NCBI RefSeq assembly: GCF_964656455.1
Contig: NC_135721.1
Coordinates: 53,761,530-53,825,529, forward strand
DNA: 64,000 nt
Direction of reading: 5' to 3'
From: Halichoerus grypus
Taxonomy: Eukaryota > Chordata > Mammalia > Carnivora > Phocidae
Each line of letters starts with the position of its first letter. The first letter of the stretch is position 1. The translations under genes and the position numbers were made by a program. Below are positions 35,192-46,345 of this stretch, one piece after another. The notes beneath the pieces are model-generated. The model ran no database searches and was not told where the DNA came from. It was given only the letters and a program-made list of their open reading frames with translations.

Positions 35192-35376
35192 TTTTTAAAG
35201 ATTTATTTATTTATTTGAGAGAGAATGTGAGTGAGGGGAGGGGCAGGGAGAGAGGGAGAAGCAGACTCCCCACTGAGCAGGGAGCCCAATGTGAGGATCA
35301 ATCCCAGGACCCTGAGATCATGACCTGAGCCGAGACCAAGAGTCTGTCACTTAACCGACAGCCACCCAGGCACCCT
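35192..35376 (-). mobile_element. CAN SINE, tail-to-tail with its neighbour
   Basis: Reverse-strand CAN SINE with T-run, body ('gagaccaagagtctgtcact') and head 'acagccacccaggcaccct'. A perfect 16-bp target repeat (aagaacccaatttctt) lies at 35176-35191 and 35377-35392. Its target overlaps the right target copy of the preceding SINE. Confidence 0.95.
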
Positions 35377-35392
35377 AAGAACCCAATTTCTT

Positions 35393-35689
35393 ATAAAAAA
35401 CATGTTTCTGTTCTTACACAGATAAAGACCTAAAAATCTGTCTTCTTTCAAAGTAGGATAGAACTATTTGCAAGGAAAGTAGAAAATCTCTGGCTTGAAA
35501 GTATTCCTACAGATCCCAAATCCATAGCTATAAATGAACTGCAAGATAGGGCCAGACTTGTGTTTTGTAAACAAGAAATGGTTCACAGACAGAAAACTTG
35601 GATTTGGCTCTAAAATTAAAATTCATGGAGTTTGATAAATCACATTTTTTTCCCCCCTATTCCATGATATCTGGCTTTCTTTGCTTTTT
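35393..35689. other. Unassigned non-coding DNA
   Basis: About 300 bp without a recognisable repeat or frame. Confidence 0.5.
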
Positions 35690-36116
35690 TTTGTTTCAAG
35701 ATTTTATTTAAATTCAAGTTAGTTCACATATAATGTAGTATTAGTTTCAGGGGTAGAATTTAGTCATTCATTAGTTGCATATAACACCCGTGCTCATTAC
35801 ATCAAGTACCCTCCTTAATACCCATCACCCAGTTACCCCATCCCCCCACCTGCCTCCCCTCCAGCAACCCTGTTTGTTCCCTATATTTGAGAATCTCTTT
35901 TAGTTTGCCTCCCTTTCTGTCTTTATCTTATTTTATTTTTCCTTCCCTTCCCCTATGTTCATCTGTTCTGTTTCTTAAATTCCACATGAGTGAAATTATA
36001 TTTAGTATTTGTCTTTCTCTGACTTACTGATTTATTTCACTTAGCATAATGCATTCTAGTTCCATCCACATTGTTGCAAATGGCAAGCTTTCATTCTTTT
36101 TGATGGCTGAGTAATA

Positions 36117-36165
<49 letters not shown>

Positions 36166-36350
36166 TGTGTAGATCTATGTATATATAAATATATACATAC
36201 CACATCTTTTTTTATCCATTCATCAGTTGATAGGCTTTTGGGCTCTTTCCATGTTTTGGCTATAGTGGACATTGTTGCTATAAATATTGGGGTGCATGTG
36301 TCCCTTCAAATCACTATTTTTTGTATCCTTTGGATAAATACCTAGTAGTG
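35690..36350 (-). mobile_element. Carnivore LINE-1 3' end, 5'-truncated
   Basis: 'aaattcaagttagttcacat' and 'cccatcacccagttacccca' are the 3' UTR in reverse, followed by ORF2 C-terminal text ('tggctgagtaatattct', 'ttttgggctctttccatgtt'). Interrupted by a GT microsatellite. Possible target repeat tct(t/c)tgctttt near 35678 and 36355. Confidence 0.9.
36121..36170. repeat. (GT)n microsatellite
   Basis: 22 uninterrupted GT units, then an interrupted unit, grown at the ORF2 phrase that normally reads 'attccattgtatatata'. Confidence 0.97.
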
Positions 36351-36550
36351 CAGTCTCTGCTTTTCTATGTTGCCTTTGATTAGAGCATTACCTTAAATGA
36401 TTTTTACACCCCACCTCACCTATGCTACCTCTCTTGAGCCCTTAGGTCATTTCTATTAGCTCTTCATTAAAACAGATTAGAATGTGATTTTCTGGTTCTC
36501 CTCTTATAGAGGAAACTAGCCTAATTGAATCAAGCACTTGATCCATTGTG
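36351..36550. other. Unassigned DNA
   Basis: Nothing recognised between the L1 and the LTR. Confidence 0.5.
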
Positions 36551-37008
36551 ATGGAGCTTACATTCTTTTGCTAAGGCTGCCGGAACAAAATACCATAGAG
36601 GGCGTGGCTTAAACATCAGAAATACATCTTCTCACAGTTTTAGAGTCTAGATGTCCATAATCAAATTCCAGCAGAGTTGGTTTCTAGTGAGAGCTCTCTT
36701 CCTGGTTTATAGACAGCTGCCTTCTAGCTTTGTCTTCATATGGCTTTTCCTCTGTGGTGCATGGAGGGTGAGGAAGACAGGGAAAGAGGGAGAGAAAGAG
36801 GGGGGAAGGGAGGAAGGGAGAAAGAGATGATGGAATGACTGGTATCTCTTCTTATAAGGACAATAATTACATCAGATTGGGACCCCACCTTCATGGCCTC
36901 ATTTAACCTAATTACCTCCTAAGAGTCTTCTCTCCAAATACAGTCACATTGGGATTTAGGGCTTCAACATATGAATTTGGGGGAGGATACAATTCATTCC
37001 TTAGGAGG
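36551..37008 (-). mobile_element. MLT1-type solo LTR (MaLR endogenous retrovirus-like)
   Basis: Reverse-strand MLT1 LTR: 'caaaataccatagagggcgt', 'tctcttcttataaggacaat', 'cacattgggatttagggctt' and 'caacatatgaatttggggga' occur in the expected order. A purine-rich tract lies at 36765-36830. It is non-coding, with no internal viral sequence next to it, so a solo LTR. Confidence 0.88.
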
Positions 37009-38350
37009 GCTTATCTTGCTGAGATAGTTCAAGAGGCACAATAATCCAGAGCCAAGAGGCTGTGGATCTTGAGTACCTGTTTAAACTGTTAAAAGGATTC
37101 TAGAGAATCCCGTGAGAATGGAAGATTGCTGGTTGAGTTAGTTGAAATTTAAGAGTTGGCCTTTGTAAACACTTGAAAATTACAATAACTCTTTTCTAGT
37201 TAATGTGAATAGTAATTTTTTATTAATAATATAAATAATGAACTTGTACTGTAAATTTATGTAGGGCTGAGCATCTCTCAATCATGACAAATGCTAAATA
37301 ACATAGAACCATTGTAACTAATATTTACATGAAAGGATGCAGGAGTAACAGTACCATAAAATCACTTGAAAATTGGGCATGTCAGAGTGTGGAGGATTAT
37401 CTGGGCACGTTTTTGGAGCTTATGGCTCATCCCAGAGAGGATCCCAGAAAACCATACAATAACTCCTTGGACACCCTATCATTGGGAAGGTGAAGGCCAT
37501 TGGACTAAAAGGGCTGATATTGACCATAGCTATATTGGCCACAGCCACAGTCCTGGCCTTGTCACTTGAATTTTGTCCCAACTCCACAGAAAGCTGGAAG
37601 ATAGAAATAATGAAAGGCACTTGCCTCTAGGAGTACTAAGAGGCTGGGGGGAGGGGGTGGGCCCATAGCTCTCCTTTGGTGCTTCAACAAGAAAGATGAA
37701 AATGTCAGTGGGAAGAGGATTCTCTCTTTACCTCCACACAGCAGATACAGAGGTGTGATAGTCTGGTGTGATTACACTAGTGTTGCTGAAGTTATGAGAG
37801 AAACACAGGAAAGTATCCACAATCCACAGCCACCAGTGGCAGTCAGTGGCAGAGACCGGGAGTGCTGAGGGACAGCAGCTAAGGGAGCCCATTGAAGTCT
37901 TTGGCGATACTCAAGAGAGCCCAGAAACCCTTGGAACCTAAGAGAAGAATCAATATAGCCGATGTTTTTACCGTTGCCCCGGTGGGCTATACATGCCTTT
38001 GATTACTGCTACTACAGCATGTAATTTTCAGCTTTCTTCCTTAGGATGGTGAGGACAGGGAACTAAGCATGCAGTTGCTTGTGGGTCTTCATATAACTGA
38101 CTGCAATGTTGGTGCTGGTCCCAGAGCGTCATTCTCAAGAGTTAACTGTCCATCTGAAGTGCCTAAAAAGTGTGCCCCCTAGACACAGCAGGCAGATGGG
38201 ACAAGATAACCCTTGGGTAGCCTCAGCTAATGAGTGGTGGGTAGGCTGTGACTCTCGAAGGCCACAGAAAGAGGTGTGATTCAGCAGCTGGAGCACGAAA
38301 AGGTTTTCCTATTCATATGAATTCAATGGTCTTACACACTCAGTCCCCCT

Positions 38351-38381
<31 letters not shown>

Positions 38382-39780
38382 GAGTTTATTCTTCCCCTTA
38401 CTGCAGCTCCCACCTACTCACTCACCCCTGACAGTCACTCACCCCTGAGAGACACACACAGCTGCAATTGTAAATCATCTTTATTCTTTCAAAGTTAACT
38501 TAGATTTTCACTCTAACCTTACTTCACTCAGAAGTTTATGTTAGGGTAAGGAGAGATCCTCACACGCATTGGAGAATGGTCAAGGAAGGAAGAAACTGGG
38601 TCACAATATTATGTGTTCCAGTCCTAACACCTCACTCCCACCCTCCCTACCCGCATGGAAGGATACACTTTCATGCCGATAAAACCTTGACTAAACCTTC
38701 TAAGTGAGGATTCGAATTGGTTTCCAGTGTAGGAGAAGAGTTAATGCCTGTGGGTTCATTTTGACCATGAGAGGGAGAATGCAATAGAAAATAAACATAT
38801 CGACATCTCTCCGTGCACTAGGCTAAAAATGGTCGTGACCGAAGCCCAGCCTGAAAGCTGTATCAGCTGCTTTACCTCAACTTTTTGCCCTTTTCCCAAC
38901 ATGCACGTATTTATAACCTGGGTTTCCCAAACAGATTATTCTGTATTTCCGCCATCTGGTTTATGGATTTTTTTTTTTTTTTGACATGCTACAGGCTGCC
39001 AAATGGTAAAGCTAGTAAGATTCTTGTTTGAGGAAAAGCAACTCTGGCAGAGTGTTGTAAAATAACAGCACATTAGCTACTTGGAAGCGGTAGCACAGTG
39101 CCAGAGACTTCAAGAACGCAGGAAGGCTTTGAGAGGCTTTAATCAGGATGCAATTGGACTGCATTAAAAGTTTTGGCAGAATATTGAAATGTTTTCTTCC
39201 ATAAGTAAGGAGAGACTCTTACCAAAAGAGTAAAAGGTAAAATGTTGTTTTAATTTTGCCTTCATTTTATGACTGTCTTCCCTGTAGAAAAATGGTGTGG
39301 CTTCATTTATGCAGAGACCTAGCTCTTGTTTTTGTTGCTTCCATTTCTATCATGAAACAGAATCAAGACAATGGTAAAACAGGCCTCCCTTGTTCAATGG
39401 AAGGTCCCATAAAGTTCATGTAACAGCAACATTTTTGTTAAGTGAATCCTATTACACTGTTCAATTCTATTATAAATGTCAGAGATTCAGTCTACGGGAA
39501 AGCAGCTGGCCCTGAATAAAATGAAATCACAGGTCAGAATGTGGAAAATGTCCTCAAAACTCTTATTTAAAGGAACAAATCGTATCTGTCAGAAAAATGT
39601 TGCCATTCAAGATATGGTTAAAAGTATTCTATGCTCAAATAATAACAACATAAGAAATAAAAATACAGGTGTGGGAAATCCTGGTGGCATCATCTTCTGC
39701 CTCATCCTGGTTTATACACTTCAGCTAATATTAAGAAAGCAATTCCTACTGATCGGAACGTTTTGGCAGGATGTTTAATT
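37009..39780. other. Unassigned, repeat-poor non-coding DNA
   Basis: About 2.8 kb with no confident repeat. It holds a short (AC)n at about 38354-38381 and a T-run at 38967-38981. Open frames at 37366-37569 (plus) and 37420-37620 (minus) overlap each other and show no known domain. 39000-39480 looks like possible conserved sequence, but this is impression only. Confidence 0.45.
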
Positions 39781-40160
39781 TTTTTTTAATCGTCATCAAT
39801 GACCTTAAAGTTTCCAATTTGATATTCTAGGTAACTGTAGGGGGGAGGTGGGGATGAGTTGGAGTGTACCTTTTCTGGACTTTCACAGTAGTCTTTCCGG
39901 ATAGGTTTATCTGTATCCTTACACTTGGGGTCAAAGAGAACAGTGTCAAATGCAATACCCAAGGTATCCATTTCTTGTTTCAGTGGGGAGTTGTGCGCTA
40001 GTGTTTACAGAAACATTTAACAAATGGCTTTGTGGCATTAATTGGACAATGGTCATGCATTTCGTGACTGTTCTGGTCATCAGTTTGCTTCATGTAGCTG
40101 ATAGCATCTTTCTTATTTAGGGCTGTTGGTATATCAATTGGTGTTTTTGGAGTTTAGAAA
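39780..40160 (-). pseudogene. Possible processed pseudogene fragment, parent unknown
   Basis: On the minus strand two adjacent open stretches lie in different frames: about 51 codons from 40156 down to a TAG near 40001, and about 70 codons ending with TAA at 39786-39788. The second contains a Pro-rich SSPPPPYSYLEY segment and an acidic C-terminal VIDDD, followed at once by an A-run (seen as T on the plus strand). A frame shift near 40000-40010 would explain the break. The composition looks coding-like compared with its surroundings. I do not recognise the protein. A chance open frame, or a real exon, cannot be excluded. No clear target duplication seen. Confidence 0.4.
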
Positions 40161-40269
40161 AATTTTGAACACTAACTAGATGGATTTATTCATTCACTCC
40201 TCCATTTATTCATTAATACAGACATCAGACACAAGTTTACTGCCCTAAAGATGCCCATAGGGCCAGGAG

Positions 40270-40490
40270 GAGATTTTAGCGTCCCTACAATGTTAAGCAC
40301 AGAATGCGTGGTCTGTCGTTTAACCACCACTCCTTAAAATACAGGAATTTTATCCCCACTTTAAAAATATGTAAACTAAGGGTCAGAGGGGATATGCCAT
40401 TTGCCCAAGGTTAAACTGGTATTAAGCGACAGAGTCGAGACTTAGACTCAGGGATCTCTGATGCAGAATCTCATACAACTTCCAGTACAA
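40270..40490 (-). mobile_element. MIR
   Basis: 'attttatccccactttaaaa', 'tgccatttgcccaaggttaa' and 'cagagtcgagacttagactc' follow the reverse-strand MIR core in order. Ancient. Confidence 0.75.
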
Positions 40491-41305
40491 TGCCATGCCG
40501 ACTCTTAGCAGTTTAAGAGTGGGGCAATCAGATGATGATAAAACGGGATTCCTAAATTTCATAACCTTAAAAGTATGTGCTCCCAGCATGAATATCTGTT
40601 TAATTCATGAATTCATTAAGTTTCGAAGTCTAGGAGGCCACTATTCTAAAAAGAGGAGGAATACCTGTACTATTTAAAATACATTTCCAGCGGTTAGTAA
40701 CCCCTTGATAAGGTATTTACTGATAGTTGGAGATCTTGCTGACACTAGTTTTATGGGATAAAATCTACCACCACGGGACCCATCATGTTGCTGCCATCTG
40801 CACAAATTTGGAGAGGAAAGGGAAGATGGGAGGGAGATAGCCAGCCTGAAATCTCTCTGGTGGCCAGTCTCAATGCAGGCAAGGTGGGGGGTGAGAATGC
40901 AACACTTCAAGGTTTTTTTCTTCCTCTCTCTTACTCTGGACCAATTCTAGTCCCCACACTTTAGAAGAGAAAGAAGAGAAATATTCAGCAGGCAGAGAGG
41001 AAGAGAAGGAAGAAAAGTAAAGGGGTTGTACGTAAAAACCAGGGTGGGAAAACTTATAGAAAATGTTTTCAATGCACTCAGAAGTAGTGGAATGAAATGA
41101 ACCCTCATAAATGCCTAGAATACTATTTCATGTTTCTTCAATGAATTTCAAAGTCCTAAGCGGGGGGGATATTTATTCTCTAACATGAGTAACAGACACA
41201 AAAGTATGCGAAGTACAGAGGATCTCCAGTGGTTCAACTTGCTACATTCAAGGTGGCCTCTGGGGAATTGGAATCAGGAGTATTCAAAGATAGTTTTATA
41301 GTGTT
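40491..41305. other. Unassigned non-coding DNA
   Basis: Purine-rich patch at about 40965-41030. No repeat family or gene recognised. Confidence 0.5.
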
Positions 41306-41317
41306 CTGACATCAACT

Positions 41318-41722
41318 CTTTTTTATGTGTTTTTTTCTAATATATTTTTAATTGAAATATATTTGATATATAACATGTGAATTTAAGGTGTACAACATGT
41401 TAACTTGATACATTTGTATATTATGGTTGCCATTGTAGTGGTAACTAGCACCTCTATCCTTAATCTTTAGTGGTTGACATAATTAAGTCCTAGTCTCTTA
41501 GCAGTTTGATGTTTACAGTACAATATTGTGTATATATTATATTGTGCATTAGATCTCTAGGGCTTATTTACTACTGGTTGTTAGTTTGTACTCTTAAATA
41601 ACATCTGTCCCACTCCTCCACCTTCATCCCCTGGAAACCACCCTTTTACTCTGTTTTTATGAGTTTAGCTTTTTTCAGATTCCACATATAAGTGACATCT
41701 TATGGTAGTTGTCTTTCTCTGA
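41318..41722 (-). mobile_element. L1MA-like 3' UTR, 5'-truncated
   Basis: 'tttttaattgaaatatattt', 'aatttaaggtgtacaacatg' and 'gattccacatataagtgaca' are the reverse strand of an L1MA-type 3' UTR. A 12-bp target repeat (ctgacatcaact) occurs at 41306-41317 and 41723-41734. Confidence 0.88.
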
Positions 41723-41734
41723 CTGACATCAACT

Positions 41735-42337
41735 TCTTCAAGTCTCTGGTTGGGCCTAGCCTGTAGTCTCTAAAATACTTAAAGCGACCCAGGTAAATTG
41801 CTCTATTTTGTAAACCTATCACACCTTCTCACTCATTCTGACATGGAACGTAATTTGACCTTTGTCATAATGAGGAAAGGCAAAGTGAGCTAAGCAGAGG
41901 ATCTGTGAGACCTTTTATAAGCAAACTTAGTAAACATTCGGCAAACTGTTAATTTCCAGAAATATCATGCACATCTCTTTATTATGATGCTGAGAACTGC
42001 TGAAGGAGAATGAATTTACTAGTTTGCTTTAGCCTGGGGGAGGGGGTCTTCGGAGGTGATCTATGGAGATAGTTATTGGTTGGATGTGAGGCTTGTGAGT
42101 GCAGGGCACTGACATGTGGGGAGGAGACGAGAAGACTGAAGACCAATTTAATAATATGCCTCAAAGTGGTAGGTAATCATCATGAAGATTTTGTTTTTCT
42201 GTTTCAATTCAATTCAAGTAGTTGTCTGTTTTAAGTGTCAATAAAGGCTGGAGCATAGTTCTAGGCATCAGTGGAGAGAAAGGTGTCAGTGAGTTCCTTC
42301 TCTACCCTTTCATCTCTTCTTAATCTTTGTTTCCCCA
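41735..42337. other. Unassigned non-coding DNA
   Basis: No repeat or gene recognised. Confidence 0.5.
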
Positions 42338-42632
42338 GTTTTATTGAGATATAATTGACATAGACACTATAAGTTTAAGGTATACAGCATAATGATTTGA
42401 CCTACATATATGGTGAAATGATCACCACAATAAGTTAACATTCATCATCTCATACAGATACAAAAAAGTAGAAAAAGAAAAAAGTTTTTTTGCTTGTGAT
42501 GAGAACTTTTAGGATTCTACTCTCTTAACATTCCTATATACCATACAGCAAACTATAGTCATCAGGTTATACATTGCATCCCTAGTACTTATTTTATCTT
42601 ATAACTGGAGGTTTATACCTTTTGATTGCCTT
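42338..42632 (-). mobile_element. L1M 3' UTR fragment
   Basis: 'agttttattgagatataatt', 'agtttaaggtatacagcata' and 'atcttataactggaggttta' match the reverse strand of an old L1M 3' UTR. An A-rich patch at 42460-42485 is internal. Confidence 0.82.
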
Positions 42633-42779
42633 CTTCTGAATCATAACTTTGTGCCAAAATGAATACTGAATACAGATAAACACTAGGAGAGAACCAGGGG
42701 ACACTGAGAAGCAATATGTAGGATAACTCTGGGAAAATGTTCTGTAGAGCAAAGAACATTTATCACTGAGACAGGGATG

Positions 42780-43210
42780 GCCACTGTTCACCGAAATGTA
42801 CCTTCTTCTCTTCTTTCTAAGCACACAGACACAGCCATGTTTTCCAGCCTCCCCTGTAGCTAAAGTCACCATGGGACAGAGTCCTAGGCAATGCCAAGGC
42901 AGGGTCTGTAGAAATCTCCCACACATGCTTCTCCAAGCTCTTCTGGATGACTAGGGTGGAAAAGACCACAGAGGCTTTAGAGAAATTATGTTGAAAATGA
43001 CAGAGCCTTAGTCATCCTGGGTTATTGAACCACCATGTGGCTTCTCAGGTAGGGGAAAATCACCATCTTGAACAAAGAATGCCTGCCTTGTCTATTATGT
43101 GAGCAAGAAATAATCTTCTAGTGCATTTCACTTGTTCTGCATTTCAGGTTCCATTTGTTTCAGTAGCTGTTTCCCTACTTGTCAATAAAGACAATTTCAT
43201 GAGAGAATAT
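42780..43210 (+). mobile_element. Possible ancient LTR (MaLR/ERVL-like)
   Basis: 'ttccagcctcccctgtagct', 'gtcaccatgggacagagtcc' and 'attatgtgagcaagaaataa' resemble an old mammalian LTR class with a 'tgtgagaaataaacttc' end. Family uncertain; non-coding. Confidence 0.4.
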
Positions 43211-44244
43211 ATGTGTAATATGTAATTACACTTTATAATTGCAAAACAAACAAATAAACTGTTAAAAGCCCCTTCTCTACAGGTCTCTAACATTTCTTTC
43301 CTGTGTTTAGACTCGCTGGGAAGGAGGCCTTGAGAAAGGAGAGGGACGGGTGCACACACTCTTCCAGGTTCCCATCATGCCACAATTCCATGATCCCATG
43401 ACAGTTGGGGCCATAGCATAAATTGTTTAGATTTCTAAAATGGATCTGGAAAATGTATGCCTTTCCTGTTGGGGGAAATTCTCTTGATTTATGATCACCA
43501 TGTTTATATGTACTAAATCATACTGAAGTATATTAAATATTTTGTTTTTCAATTTTGGTTGAGCAGTGTGCTGGTCATCCAAATTAATGACTATTCATGT
43601 GTGGCATAAATTCCAAGAGGCATTTACAGTGGGTGTGCCTTATTTGAATGGCAGAGGCAGATTGATGGCCTCCGTATCCCACGTGAGTGTCAGGCAGTCC
43701 AGCAACTGCTCAGTGTGCTCACTCTACGACTATAAACTTGAGTTGTTATGATTGTTGGTAACAGTTGTACTTTAAGCCATGAAGAAGAGTTATTTTAAAA
43801 TGATGATCCATGTTGTTCCTTAATCACTATCTTTAAAGGCCTTGATGCTTCTACGATGTCATTGTTAGAGCCAACGCATGCCCATGTAACTGATGGAAAT
43901 GCTTTGACGCCACATTAATATCTATCTGCATAGCGATCAGAGTAAATCCATTTATTATTTGAATATCTTTGCCGTCACCTAGTTAAAAGTAACTACTTTT
44001 CTTTTTGAAAAATATTATTCTAAGGTTGCTGTTGCATTGTTTTCACACAAGTGAGAGGTCCTCTGCAGTCAGTTATCAATTAAAATACTCTTTATCAATT
44101 AGCAGATTTACTTTCAGGATAATGTTAGGTACCAGAGGTGTGGGGAAGAGGGAAGAAATATGTAGCATGGTTTCTACAGTCTTAGGAGAAACACCTTTAA
44201 CATGATAAGAAACATTTTACGAAGAGAGATAGATTTCATATTAG
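43211..44244. other. Unassigned non-coding DNA
   Basis: AT-rich, no recognisable repeat or gene. Confidence 0.5.
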
Positions 44245-44445
44245 ATTCGCTCAAGAGGACCTGGATTTGAATCATATCCCTGGGGCTTTCTGGCTGTATC
44301 ACACTGAACAAGTCATTTAACCCATGGGGGCTCAGTTTTCTCATCGGCAAAACAATCATGGTACTACCCACCTCCCGACACTATATGTGAGATTAAGTAG
44401 TAGAGCACCTCGTACAGTTCTAACGCTGATGGTGGGAATACCAAT
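44245..44445 (+). mobile_element. MIR
   Basis: 'gacctggatttgaatcatat', 'gaacaagtcatttaacccat' and 'gctcagttttctcatcggca' follow the MIR sense core well. Confidence 0.85.
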
Positions 44446-44794
44446 TATCAGCCAGTTAAGCCAGCAGTGGGTGAAGGCTTCTCAAAGGCAAAGTAAGGCT
44501 TAAAAAGCAGCAAATTATCCAGGAGGAATAAGAAGCGAGAGATAGAAACTCTAAACCTGCAATGCAGGTGAGAGCCAACCAGTCTAAATATGTAGGGTTA
44601 AGAAAAGGGAAGTGTGGCATTTGCACATGATTTTCTAGTATGTTCTTTGTCTGATGGAGGCATCTTATACATCAGCTGTGGCCCTAGGACAAGAGAAGTA
44701 TTCAACTCATCTCTGGATTAGGAAGATACTCATGAATCTGCCACTGATTGCTAATTCTTGTGAATTGAGTTTCTCTTTTAAGATCACCAGATTT

Positions 44795-44996
44795 GACAAA
44801 GCACTTACTATCACTTGATTTACTCATTTCTTTATTGTGTATAATCTCCTCCACTGGGTTGTAAACTCCATGAGAACAAGAACATATTGTTTTTCTACTG
44901 ATAAATTTTTTAACTGATAAATCCCGAGTGCTAAGAACTGGAAAAGTATAGGCACTTGATATACATTTTGAATAAATGAATGAATTAAATAAATAA
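44795..44996 (+). mobile_element. L2 3' end
   Basis: 'aaactccatgagaacaagaa', 'cccgagtgctaagaactgga' and the terminal 'aataaatgaatgaatta' match the sense L2 3' end. Confidence 0.75.
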
Positions 44997-45049
44997 TTGA
45001 CTATCCACTATGGACAAATCATAGTGTTTGGGCCTGAGGCACCTACAAA

Positions 45050-45515
45050 ACATGATTAAGACAGGTCCCTGCCATTGAGAGATGGGCTCTGTTGGGGCTA
45101 AGCCAATTATGCAATGTTTTGCTTGTAATTGGCTTAGAGATGGGCTGAATTAAGGCAATATTGGCCAGTAAAGCAAATGAATCCGTCTTCTCGAAGGTTT
45201 TGAGGAAGAAAATTCTGGGTTCTTAAGAGAACTCTAACCCTTTCCCCACCCCTGTCATCAGTCTGTCTGTCTCTCTCTGTCTCACTCTGCTCCTTTACAC
45301 TATCTCAGCCCTTCCTGCCCCCGTCATCTTGAGACCGCAAGACAAAACTAGTAGCCCAGGACACAAGGAAGAGCTGAGAGAATGGGAGAGAGATAAAGGC
45401 TTGATGCCCAACCCATTTTTGGATACCCAGTTTTGTGGGTCGTTGGGAGTTCTTGTTTAAGCCACTGGAAGCTGGTTTTTGTTACTTCAGCCAAATCATC
45501 ACACTTGATACAAAA
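45050..45515 (+). mobile_element. Possible ancient LTR (MaLR/ERVL-like)
   Basis: 'catcttgagaccgcaagaca', 'gggagagagataaaggcttg' and 'cttgtttaagccactggaag' then 'ttgttacttcagccaaatca' give the typical 3' half of an old mammalian LTR. Family not certain. Confidence 0.5.
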
Positions 45516-46079
45516 GATCGTTAAAATTCCTTCCAGAGAGTTGAATAAAAAATATGTGTGGTCATCAAGAAACTGCCAAATAGTTTTTCATAATCTTTCA
45601 AAATACTTTACCCAGTTCTGCTTACCCAGATAGAGGAAGACAGTGACAAAGCCCAGACTGATCTAATTAAGAGTAGAACCTAAATCTTGCTACTTTTGCC
45701 AAGAAGCAAAGAGGAAACAAACAAACACAAACAGCTATTGTAAAGAAAAGGGAGTAGGAGTTTCCTGTATCCCTCGAGACTCTTAGTAACTGATATTCAG
45801 GTGGTAGTACTAATATTTCCATCCATGCCCAGTTATCAGTGCTGTCTTTAAGAGGTGCTATGGTGAATTGTGAAATAGGCCAACCTGATCATTCAAGAGC
45901 ATGATCTTGGTTTGCCTAGCCTGTTGGCCATTCTGCAACCCTGTCCATGTACAAGTAGATAAGGACACAGCAAAGAGATGAGATTCAAATGAATCACTTC
46001 CAGTTCTAGCTATTGTCATGGCTAAAAGGTGTGTGGGAGAAATGTTAAAGTATTGACTACTGGGAAGTATTTAAAATGT
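45516..46079. other. Unassigned non-coding DNA
   Basis: No recognisable repeat or gene. Confidence 0.5.
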
Positions 46080-46345
46080 AAAGAATATATATACCTCACC
46101 CATCTTCCGCACTCACCTCAGCACTTTCCAGACCCTTGCCTGCTTATTTTCTCCATAGTATTTATTGTCTTGACATTCTATATCCTGGAGTTCCTTCATC
46201 ATTGCTATCTGTATGCCCCACTACGCTCTAGACTCCACTAGGGCAGAGATTGTTGGTATCCAGTTCACTGCTAATTGCCAGAATCTAGAAGAGTTTCTGA
46301 TACATAGCAGCTAAATAATCAATATTTTTTGAAAGACTGAGTAAT
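46080..46345 (+). mobile_element. L2 3' end
   Basis: 'tttctccatagtatttattg', 'actccactagggcagagatt' and 'agtttctgatacatagcagc' follow the sense L2 3' UTR. Confidence 0.75.

Noticed and set aside
36551..37008. Endogenous retroviral gene remnants next to the MLT1 LTR
   Set aside because: No gag, pol or env-like reading is visible on either side; it is a solo non-coding LTR.
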